NCBI RefSeq assembly: GCF_030151385.1
Contig: NZ_JASLDS010000061.1
Coordinates: 11,187 to 75,186, forward strand
Source of the DNA: Soonwooa sp.
Lineage (GTDB): Bacteria; Bacteroidota; Bacteroidia; Flavobacteriales; Weeksellaceae
DNA: 64,000 nt
Direction of reading: 5' to 3'
Shown here: one piece after another, positions 8,574 through 15,074 of the stretch
Numbering within the stretch: the stretch's first letter is position 1
How the letters are laid out: each line of letters opens with the position of its first letter
The notes under the pieces: generated by a model
What the model was told of the DNA's origin: nothing
Seen by the model: the letters and a program-made list of their open reading frames with translations, nothing else
Database searches by the model: none
Translations under genes and position numbers: made by a program

Positions 8574-9305
8574 ATGAAATTAGTTATCCTTTTTATGTTG
8601 CTATGTTTTAGCAACTTTACTTTTTCCCAAGTTATTCTTAGCGATTATCCTGTTGACCAATTTTATTATAAAGGAGGCAATATTGCATTGCAAAAAGACC
8701 TAAGTAAAGCCTTCAAAGACTTAGAACTAAAACCATGCGACAACACTATGGAAGCTTATAATATTAGCGTTTTAATAGAAAAAGATTCTTCCATTAAGTT
8801 CATAAAAGATATGGATAGTGTAAATGTCGAGAAAAATAAATGCGCTTTTACTGTTGCTCGCGAGATTATCCCGGAGCTTAAATTTTGGCAGCCAGCAGAA
8901 ATTCAAGGACAGAAATTTCAGTCAATTGCTAAAATTTTAATTAATCCTTTCCAAATTGCATATTCAACAGGGGAAGGTTATGGTGATAATGTAGTACATG
9001 CTCAAATGCTTAGTGACGCCGACTATTTGCATGTTCAGCTAAAGAAAATTTTTCAAAAAACTTTTAGATTGAATATGGAACAAACTATTTATTTGAGTTT
9101 TACTGTTACCAAAGAAGGGTTAATGAAAGATTTTGTTCTTGATGGCAATTATGATAAAATTGAAGTTTCGAGAATAATAACAGATCTAAAGCACCTAAAA
9201 TTGAAGTGGAAACCTGCGACATTTAATGGTGTGCCAATGGATAGTAAACAAAGAATAAATGTTAATCAACTATACAACTATGGCGAGTTATATAATAATG
9301 ACTAA
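8574..9305 (+). CDS. exported protein with two TonB-C-like domains
   Basis: Unrecognised by name; 243 aa from the ATG at 8574. This start is preferred to the in-frame ATG at 8514 because MKLVILFMLLCFSNFTFSQ is a signal peptide aligned with that of the preceding gene. The mature protein is two diverged copies of one domain. The first half has YYKGGNIALQKDL, a Cys pair and FWQPAEIQGQ; the second half has a basic stretch then TIYLSFTVTKEGLMKDF and KWKPATFNGVP. The W-x-PA motif and preceding beta strand resemble the TonB C-terminal domain, but there is no anchor or Pro-rich linker. Overlaps the next gene by 8 bases. Periplasmic or surface role unknown. Confidence 0.72.
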   Translation: MKLVILFMLLCFSNFTFSQVILSDYPVDQFYYKGGNIALQKDLSKAFKDLELKPCDNTMEAYNISVLIEKDSSIKFIKDMDSVNVEKNKCAFTVAREIIPELKFWQPAEIQGQKFQSIAKILINPFQIAYSTGEGYGDNVVHAQMLSDADYLHVQLKKIFQKTFRLNMEQTIYLSFTVTKEGLMKDFVLDGNYDKIEVSRIITDLKHLKLKWKPATFNGVPMDSKQRINVNQLYNYGELYNND

Positions 9306-10047
9306 GAGATTAAAGCATATTTTTTTATTTTTATTGTTTTCGATGTGTCAGCTTTATATGTCGCAAACTAAATTCTTAAGTAGTTATCCTAAATTTCAAG
9401 AACCTTATGTTGGAGGAGATAAAGGATATTATAAAGATTTTCACGATATCGTATTTTCAAAGAATTTGAAGACTTGCAATGATCAAAATGAGATTTATCA
9501 ATTTCGCGTATTGGTAATGCCAGATTCCACAATTTCTTTTGTCCAAGAGCTAAATGCGAATTATTTAGAAAGAAATAAATGTGCCTACGATATGGCTCGA
9601 ACAGTAGCGAAGTACCAGAAAAAATGGTTGCCAGCAAATGAAGACGGGAAGGCGACACCAGCACTCGCAAGTTTTATCATTTATCCCCAAGATATTTTTA
9701 ATAATTATTATGAAGGTTATTTGCCTAAAGTAACATATCCTTTCTATGGGAAGAATCCAAAAGAATCTTCAGAGAATTTTAAGAAAGATTTATTGAATAA
9801 AATTGATCTATCTCGTTTTATTTGGAACGATATTTTTTTCATGGAGATAGAGTTTATCATAAATAAAGAAGGAAAAATGGAAGATGTTGTATTGCTTAAT
9901 ACTTCTGGTTTAGAATCTTTCGACAAAAGAATTTTATGGGCTTTTAAAGATCTTAAAACAAAATGGAGTCCAGCCACAATTAATAGTGTTCCGTTTAATT
10001 ATAGATACAGATTTAGCCTGAGAATTATTACAGATATCAAAAAATAA
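9298..10047 (+). CDS. exported protein with two TonB-C-like domains (paralog)
   Basis: 249 aa from the ATG at 9298, which begins MTKRLKHIFLF and leads into a signal peptide ending near MSQ; the in-frame ATG at 9259 would add non-signal residues. Same two-domain plan as the preceding gene: YVGGDKGYYKDF then KKWLPANEDGK in the first half, FIINKEGKMEDVVLL then KTKWSPATINS in the second. Both genes share paired Cys residues in the first domain (LKTCND ... NKCAYD). It is co-transcribed with its neighbour by overlap. Function unknown; the family is expanding here by tandem duplication. Confidence 0.72.
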   Translation: MTKRLKHIFLFLLFSMCQLYMSQTKFLSSYPKFQEPYVGGDKGYYKDFHDIVFSKNLKTCNDQNEIYQFRVLVMPDSTISFVQELNANYLERNKCAYDMARTVAKYQKKWLPANEDGKATPALASFIIYPQDIFNNYYEGYLPKVTYPFYGKNPKESSENFKKDLLNKIDLSRFIWNDIFFMEIEFIINKEGKMEDVVLLNTSGLESFDKRILWAFKDLKTKWSPATINSVPFNYRYRFSLRIITDIKK

Positions 10048-10095
10048 GACTAAATTTTCAGAAATTTTCTCCTGCCATTCTGTCAGCGAAATTTG

Positions 10096-10103
10096 TATCT
10101 TTG
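10096..10103 (+). promoter_or_regulatory. putative miaB -7 box
   Basis: TATCTTTG followed by GCAAAC matches TAnnTTTG. Transcription would begin near 10110, giving a leader of about 90 bases that contains the heptamer repeats before the chosen GTG start. No convincing -33 TTTG is seen at the usual spacing. Confidence 0.45.
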
Positions 10104-10115
10104 CAAACTGAACCG

Positions 10116-10193
10116 ATTTGAAATTTGAAATTTGAAATCCAAAATTGCTTTTACACAGTTTTATTCTCAAATCTCAAATCTCAAATCTCAAAT
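10116..10193 (+). repeat. opposed heptamer repeats in the miaB leader
   Basis: Three exact ATTTGAA units (10116-10136) are followed, after 29 bases, by four exact CTCAAAT units (10166-10193). The two arrays are complementary over TTTGA/TCAAA, so the leader RNA can form several alternative hairpins. Units this short and gapless are not a CRISPR array; slipped-strand expansion is the likely origin. Confidence 0.8.
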
Positions 10194-10201
10194 ATGAGAT
10201 T

Positions 10202-11638
10202 GTGCAAGAAAAATATATAGACGAAACCAAGCAAGGAGAAGCATTTGCAATTGCTGAAAAACCAGAAAATTCTAAGAAATTATTCTTGGAAAGTTACGGT
10301 TGCCAAATGAACTTTTCAGATTCCGAAATCGTTGCATCCATCCTTAACGAGCAAGGTTACAACACTACAACTAAAGTTGAAGAAGCAGATTTAATTCTGT
10401 TGAATACCTGCTCTATTCGTGAAAAAGCCGAGCAAACCGTGAGAATGCGTTTGTCGCAATTCAAGAATCAAAAGAAGGAAAACCCAAGTCTTACTGTTGG
10501 CGTTTTGGGCTGTATGGCAGAGCGTCTTAAAACCAAATTTTTAGAAGAAGAACATTTGGTGGATTTGGTTGTTGGCCCCGATGCTTACAGAGATTTACCC
10601 AATCTTTTAAAAGAAACCGAAGACGGTAGAGATGCCATCAACGTAATTTTATCAAAGGAGGAAACTTACGCCGACATCAATCCTGTTCGTTTGGGCGGAA
10701 ATGGCGTAACGGCTTATGTGACGATTACCAGAGGTTGCGATAATATGTGTACGTTCTGCGTAGTGCCTTTCACGAGAGGGCGTGAGCGTAGTCGCGACCC
10801 GCATTCAATCCTTGAAGAATGTAAAGAATTAGCATCAAATGGCTACAAAGAAATTACACTTCTTGGTCAAAATGTTGACTCTTATTTGTGGTACGGCGGC
10901 GGTCCCAAAAAGGATTTTGCCAAAGCATCAGAAATGCAAAAAGCAACGGCTGTTGATTTTGCTCAATTGTTAGATTTGGTGGCGAAAGCAGTTCCTGAAA
11001 TGAGAATTCGTTTTTCGACTTCCAATCCTCACGACATGACGACTTCGGTGTTCGAAATGATGGTAAAACACAATAACATCTGTAAATATGTTCATTTGCC
11101 AGTTCAAAGCGGTAGCGACAGAATTTTGGAGTTGATGAACCGTCAACACACACGTCAAGAATATTTAGATTTAATTAAAAAAGCGAAAGAAATCGTTCCC
11201 GATATTTCGTTTTCACAAGATATGATTGTTGGTTTCTGCACCGAAACGGAGGAAGATCACCAAGATACATTGAGCTTAATGCGCGAAGTTGAGTACGACT
11301 ACGGTTATATGTTTGCCTACTCCGAAAGACCTGGAACTCCGGCTCATAAAAAAATGGAAGACGACATTCCTGCCGATGTTAAGCAAAGACGTTTGGCGGA
11401 AATTATCGCTTTGCAAGGCGAGTTGTCAAGAAAAAGAATGGCAGGTTACGTTGGAAGAAACCATGAAATTTTAATTGAAGGAACTTCCAAAAAGAACGAA
11501 AACCAATGGAAAGGTCGTAATTCTCAGAATGCCGTTTGCGTTTTTGACAAGTTAGAAGGTCAAAAAGTGGGCGACATTGTGTCTGTTTTTGTGTACGACA
11601 ACACGCAAGGAACACTTTTGGGGAGAACTGCGGAATAG
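10202..11638 (+). CDS. miaB: tRNA-2-methylthio-N6-dimethylallyladenosine synthase MiaB
   Basis: Radical-SAM methylthiotransferase that adds the ms2 group to i6A37 in tRNA. The N-terminal auxiliary-cluster Cys residues are in YGCQMN, LLNTCSIREK and GVLGCMAERL; the radical-SAM CxxxCxxC is CDNMCTFC followed by VVPFTRGRERSR; a TRAM domain ends the protein (VFVYDNTQGTLLGRTAE). I choose the GTG at 10202 (MQEKYIDETKQGEAFAI, 478 aa). An ATG at 10145 would add 19 residues encoded by the CTCAAAT repeats and unlike the family. The start is the only uncertain point. Confidence 0.94.
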   Translation: MQEKYIDETKQGEAFAIAEKPENSKKLFLESYGCQMNFSDSEIVASILNEQGYNTTTKVEEADLILLNTCSIREKAEQTVRMRLSQFKNQKKENPSLTVGVLGCMAERLKTKFLEEEHLVDLVVGPDAYRDLPNLLKETEDGRDAINVILSKEETYADINPVRLGGNGVTAYVTITRGCDNMCTFCVVPFTRGRERSRDPHSILEECKELASNGYKEITLLGQNVDSYLWYGGGPKKDFAKASEMQKATAVDFAQLLDLVAKAVPEMRIRFSTSNPHDMTTSVFEMMVKHNNICKYVHLPVQSGSDRILELMNRQHTRQEYLDLIKKAKEIVPDISFSQDMIVGFCTETEEDHQDTLSLMREVEYDYGYMFAYSERPGTPAHKKMEDDIPADVKQRRLAEIIALQGELSRKRMAGYVGRNHEILIEGTSKKNENQWKGRNSQNAVCVFDKLEGQKVGDIVSVFVYDNTQGTLLGRTAE

Positions 11639-11660
11639 TTTTTAAAAATTTGGACATAAA

Positions 11661-12803
11661 GTGAATCTTCAAAATCAATTAATCGACAAAGTTTCGGCAC
11701 TTTTAGAAATTGCCCGAAAACGTGTTGCATCTACCGTAAATCAAACTATGGTTTATACCTATTTTGAAATTGGTAGAATGATTGTGGAAGAGGAACAGAA
11801 TGGAGAAGCGAGAGCTGAATATGGTAAAGGATTGTTGAAAGAACTGTCTACTCATTTAACAGAGAGGTTTGGTAGGGGATTTTCGGAAGATAATCTTTCA
11901 AATATGAGAAAATTTTATCATACGTATTCTAATAATTCAATTTCCGAAACACTGTCTCGGAAATCTGAAAACCCAATTTCGTCAACTTTGTTGACGAATT
12001 CCGAAAACCCAATTCCGCAAACACTGTCTGCGCAATCTGAAAACCAAATAGGTCAGACAGTGTCTGTCGATTTTGAAGTGGTTGAAAATAAGCCTTTTGC
12101 AAACGAACTAAACTTTAATCTTTCATGGTCGCATTATCTCAAATTAATGAGAATTGATGATAGAAATGAGAGAAGTTTTTACGAAATTGAAGCTTTCAAA
12201 AACAATTGGAGTCTGCGAGAATTGCAAAGGCAATATGATTCTGGATTGTTTGCCAGACTTTCTTTAAGTAAAAATAAAGATGAAGTTTTGGCGCTTTCAG
12301 AGAAAGGTCAAATTATAGAAAAACCTTTAGATTTAATAAAAGACCCTTATGTTTTAGAGTTTTTGGGTTTAAATGATAAAAGTTTTTATTCCGAAAATGA
12401 TTTGGAGCAGAAACTGATTGATAAATTGGAGCAGTTTCTGTTAGAATTGGGGAAAGGTTTCACTTTTGTGGCGCGTCAGGAAAGGATTTCTTTTGATGAA
12501 AAGCATTTCCGAATAGATTTAGTATTTTATAATCGTATTTTGAAATGTTTTGTTTTAATTGATTTAAAAATCGGCGAATTGAAGCACCAAGATATCGGAC
12601 AAATGCAAATGTATGTTAACTATTTCGACCGAGAAAAACGCATAGAAGGGGAGAATAAAACCATCGGAATTATTCTTTGTCAAGATAAAAGCAATGCTTT
12701 GGTAGAGTATACTTTGCCCGAGAATAACGATCAGATTTTTGCAAGCAAATACATGACGGTTCTTCCGTCAAAAGACGAATTGAAAAATTTATTAACGGAA
12801 TAA
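11661..12803 (+). CDS. DUF1016 (YhcG-type) PDDEXK nuclease-domain protein
   Basis: 380 aa from a GTG at 11661, 22 bp after miaB. The N-terminal DUF1016 region (residues 1-90, with YFEIGRMIVEEEQNG and FGRGFSEDNLSNMRKFY) is mostly helical. The C-terminal restriction-like fold carries D286 in FRIDLVFY and D301-L-K303 in VLIDLKIGE, with GQMQMYVNYF after it; these are the expected catalytic Asp and D-x-K. Between them (residues 94-141) is a linker of 12-residue repeats starting I-S-E-T-L-S, whose DNA is palindromic. The family is known from genomes as predicted nucleases, often near restriction systems; no such genes are adjacent here. Substrate unknown. A shorter paralog is at 37652-38641. Confidence 0.85.
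   Translation: MNLQNQLIDKVSALLEIARKRVASTVNQTMVYTYFEIGRMIVEEEQNGEARAEYGKGLLKELSTHLTERFGRGFSEDNLSNMRKFYHTYSNNSISETLSRKSENPISSTLLTNSENPIPQTLSAQSENQIGQTVSVDFEVVENKPFANELNFNLSWSHYLKLMRIDDRNERSFYEIEAFKNNWSLRELQRQYDSGLFARLSLSKNKDEVLALSEKGQIIEKPLDLIKDPYVLEFLGLNDKSFYSENDLEQKLIDKLEQFLLELGKGFTFVARQERISFDEKHFRIDLVFYNRILKCFVLIDLKIGELKHQDIGQMQMYVNYFDREKRIEGENKTIGIILCQDKSNALVEYTLPENNDQIFASKYMTVLPSKDELKNLLTE
11940..12068 (+). repeat. four 36-bp units each centred on a palindrome, in coding DNA
   Basis: Palindrome centres fall at 11952, 11988, 12024 and 12060, exactly 36 bases apart. Unit 1 arms are TTTCCGA/TCGGAAA around ACACTGT; unit 2 TTCGTCAAC/GTTGACGAA around TTT; unit 3 CCGCA/TGCGG around ACACTGT; unit 4 CAGACA/TGTCTG around a single G. 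The arm sequences differ between units but stay complementary within each unit. The translated repeat is about twelve residues starting at Ile94, Ile106, Ile118 and Ile130. Confidence 0.85.
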
Positions 12804-12808
12804 ATTAA

Positions 12809-13156
12809 ATGAGAAGTTTATCCTACATCATAATTTTAATGAGTTTGATTGGTACTTGCCAATCGGGGAAGGCTTCTTGTGTTCAAAATAAGACGAAATG
12901 TTGCTCTTCAAATATTGCTAAAAATGTTTCTCAAGAAGAAGCGAAGCAACTTTTGAAAGAGTTCAATCATTTAATTTCAAAATACAATCAAAAGTTTTCG
13001 AAAGCAGTTTGTTCTGTTGATGAAAGTACAGGTTTCAAATTTGGATTTATTTTTAATTTTAAAGAATCCAAAAGCTTAGAATCACATTTTGATTTAATCA
13101 AAAAAATATCAAAAATTCGTAACAAAGATGATTTAGGAGAAAGGGTTGAGGCTTAA
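12809..13156 (+). CDS. small exported protein, unrecognised
   Basis: 115 aa. A hydrophobic N-terminus (LSYIIILMSLIGTC) suggests export. Cys13-14-region residues are not a standard lipobox, so lipid modification is doubtful. Cys-containing VQNKTKCCSS follows, then a helical region and FKFGFIFNFKESK. It starts 5 bp after the nuclease gene and is probably co-transcribed. I do not recognise a family; coding is supported by the compact spacing and the signal-like start. Confidence 0.55.
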   Translation: MRSLSYIIILMSLIGTCQSGKASCVQNKTKCCSSNIAKNVSQEEAKQLLKEFNHLISKYNQKFSKAVCSVDESTGFKFGFIFNFKESKSLESHFDLIKKISKIRNKDDLGERVEA

Positions 13157-13217
13157 AATTAATTTTTTAAACATTAAATTTTTCAATTCTTTAGTAAAGA
13201 ACTTTTAAATCAACAAA

Positions 13218-14504
13218 ATGAACGAATTACAAAACATAAAAAATCGCTTCGGTATTATCGGGAATTTTCCTGCACTCAACCGAGCGTTAGAAAAGGCGAT
13301 TCAAGTCGCACCAACGGATATTTCCGTTTTAGTTATCGGGGAAAGTGGAGTAGGAAAAGAATTTATTCCTAAAATTATCCACGCCGAATCCAAAAGAAAA
13401 CATCAACCTTATATCGTTGTCAATTGTGGCGCAATCCCAGAAGGAACGATAGATTCCGAGCTTTTTGGTCACGAAAAAGGAGCATTTACAGGTGCAACTG
13501 CAACCAGAAAAGGTTATTTCGAAGTGGCCGATGGTGGAACAATTTTCTTAGACGAAGTTGGGGAATTGCCTTTGCAAACGCAAGTTCGTTTGCTTCGTGT
13601 TCTTGAAAGTGGAGAATTTATGAAAGTGGGTTCTTCTCAAATTCAAAAAACCAATGTAAGAATCGTGGCGGCAACCAATGTCAACATGATGAAAGCAATC
13701 CACGATGGGCGTTTCCGTGAAGATTTGTACTATCGTTTGAACACGGTTCAAATTGATATGCCGGCTTTGCGTGAGAGAAAAGGCGATATTCATCTTTTAT
13801 TTAGAAAATTTGCCATTGACTTTGCAGAGAAATACAGAATGCCAGAGCTGGAATTGGAGCCAAGTGCAGTAACTTATTTAGAAAATTACAGCTTTCCAGG
13901 AAATGTTCGTCAGTTAAGAAATTTGGTGGAGCAATTAACTGTTGTAGAGCGAAATCGCAAAATTACAGCTGAAAAATTGGCGGAATATATCCCGATGGAA
14001 AAGCATCTTCCGATGTTGGTAAATCAAAACTCCAATAGCGGACAAACCGATTTCGGAAACGAGAGAGAAATCATGTACAAGGTTCTTTTTGATATGAGAA
14101 ACGACATCAATGATTTAAAATCCTTAACTTCGGAGTTGATAAAAAATCGCGGAAATTCAGATTTGAGCAATCAAGAAAAAAACTTAATTAATCGTATCTA
14201 CACACCAACTGAAGCTCCGCCTAGTCAGAGTCCAAATTCATTATTGTATTTTGAACCAACGGAAAATCAGACAATGCAGCCATCTGTGATTAACTCTGAT
14301 ATTGTGGATCCTTACGAGGATGTGATGGACATCGAAGTAGAAGAAGCAAAGCCAGAATCTTTGTCACTTCAGAATAATGAAAAAGATTTGATTATTAAAG
14401 CTTTAGAAAAACATCGTGGTCGTCGTAACAAAGCGGCAGACGAGCTTGGTATTTCGCAAAGAACACTTTACAGAAAAATTAAACAATATAATCTAGAGGA
14501 TTAA
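13218..14504 (+). CDS. sigma-54-type AAA+ activator with Fis HTH, no sensor domain
   Basis: 428 aa. The AAA+ core starts almost at the N-terminus: Walker A GESGVGKE at 41-48, GAFTGA loop at 88-93 (the sigma-54 contact), Walker B GGTIFLDEVGEL at 106-117, then an arginine-finger region. A non-conserved linker of about 130 residues precedes a C-terminal Fis-type helix-turn-helix (GRRNKAADELGISQRTLYRK). There is no receiver, GAF or PAS domain, so its control must come from expression level or partner proteins. It is followed after one base by lptE. Known family role: ATP-driven opening of RpoN promoters; its targets are not visible here. Confidence 0.9.
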   Translation: MNELQNIKNRFGIIGNFPALNRALEKAIQVAPTDISVLVIGESGVGKEFIPKIIHAESKRKHQPYIVVNCGAIPEGTIDSELFGHEKGAFTGATATRKGYFEVADGGTIFLDEVGELPLQTQVRLLRVLESGEFMKVGSSQIQKTNVRIVAATNVNMMKAIHDGRFREDLYYRLNTVQIDMPALRERKGDIHLLFRKFAIDFAEKYRMPELELEPSAVTYLENYSFPGNVRQLRNLVEQLTVVERNRKITAEKLAEYIPMEKHLPMLVNQNSNSGQTDFGNEREIMYKVLFDMRNDINDLKSLTSELIKNRGNSDLSNQEKNLINRIYTPTEAPPSQSPNSLLYFEPTENQTMQPSVINSDIVDPYEDVMDIEVEEAKPESLSLQNNEKDLIIKALEKHRGRRNKAADELGISQRTLYRKIKQYNLED

Positions 14505-14505
14505 A

Positions 14506-15072
14506 ATGAAATTTTATATGTCAAATGCACCAACCAAATTCTTGAAAAAACTATTGTTTTTTTCACTATTTGTGCCATTGTTGTCTTTGGTGAGTTGTTA
14601 CAGTTTTACAGGTTCTTCTCTAAGTCCAGAGACAAAAACCTTTCTTATTCGACCATTTCCGAATAATGCTGCTAACAATAACCCCAATCTTAGCCAAGAT
14701 TTTACCGTGGCTCTGCAAAATAGATTTGCCCAAAGAACAACCTTGAAAGGTGCTGTTGACAAAGCTGATATTATCATAGAAGGCGAAATAACGGACTATA
14801 ATATTACGCCAACGACGATTTCGACGCCCGTGGAAAGTAGTCAAACAGGAAATATGATACAGGCAGCGCAAAACAAATTGACAATTACAGTGAAAGTTCA
14901 TTACGAAAATCACGTTCCCAAAGAGGAGAGTAAAAGCTTTGACAGAACCTATTCCGACGAGGTAACCTTTAATAGTGATATGGATTTGATGACGATAGAA
15001 TCTACTCAGGTCAAAGTTGTTAATGAGCGTATCATCAACAAAATTTTTAACGATATTGTAGCAAACTGGTAA
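14506..15072 (+). CDS. lptE: LPS-assembly lipoprotein LptE
   Basis: 188 aa lipoprotein that plugs and chaperones LptD in the outer membrane during LPS insertion. The lipobox is in LLSLVSC (Cys near residue 31), followed by YSFTGSSLSPETKTFLIRPF, the usual opening of Bacteroidota LptE-family proteins, and an alternating alpha/beta core ending NERIINKIFNDI. The ATG at 14506 is used; an ATG at 14518 would also leave an intact signal. It lies between the sigma-54-type activator (1 bp) and a TPR protein (2 bp), a tight operon. Confidence 0.88.
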   Translation: MKFYMSNAPTKFLKKLLFFSLFVPLLSLVSCYSFTGSSLSPETKTFLIRPFPNNAANNNPNLSQDFTVALQNRFAQRTTLKGAVDKADIIIEGEITDYNITPTTISTPVESSQTGNMIQAAQNKLTITVKVHYENHVPKEESKSFDRTYSDEVTFNSDMDLMTIESTQVKVVNERIINKIFNDIVANW

Positions 15073-15074
15073 TT

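Noticed and set aside
10116..10193. Short repeats before miaB as a CRISPR array
   Set aside because: Units are 7 bases, contiguous and without spacers; no cas genes are in the window.
10145..10201. ATG start 19 codons upstream for miaB
   Set aside because: The added residues are encoded by the CTCAAAT repeats and do not resemble MiaB; the GTG at 10202 gives a typical N-terminus.
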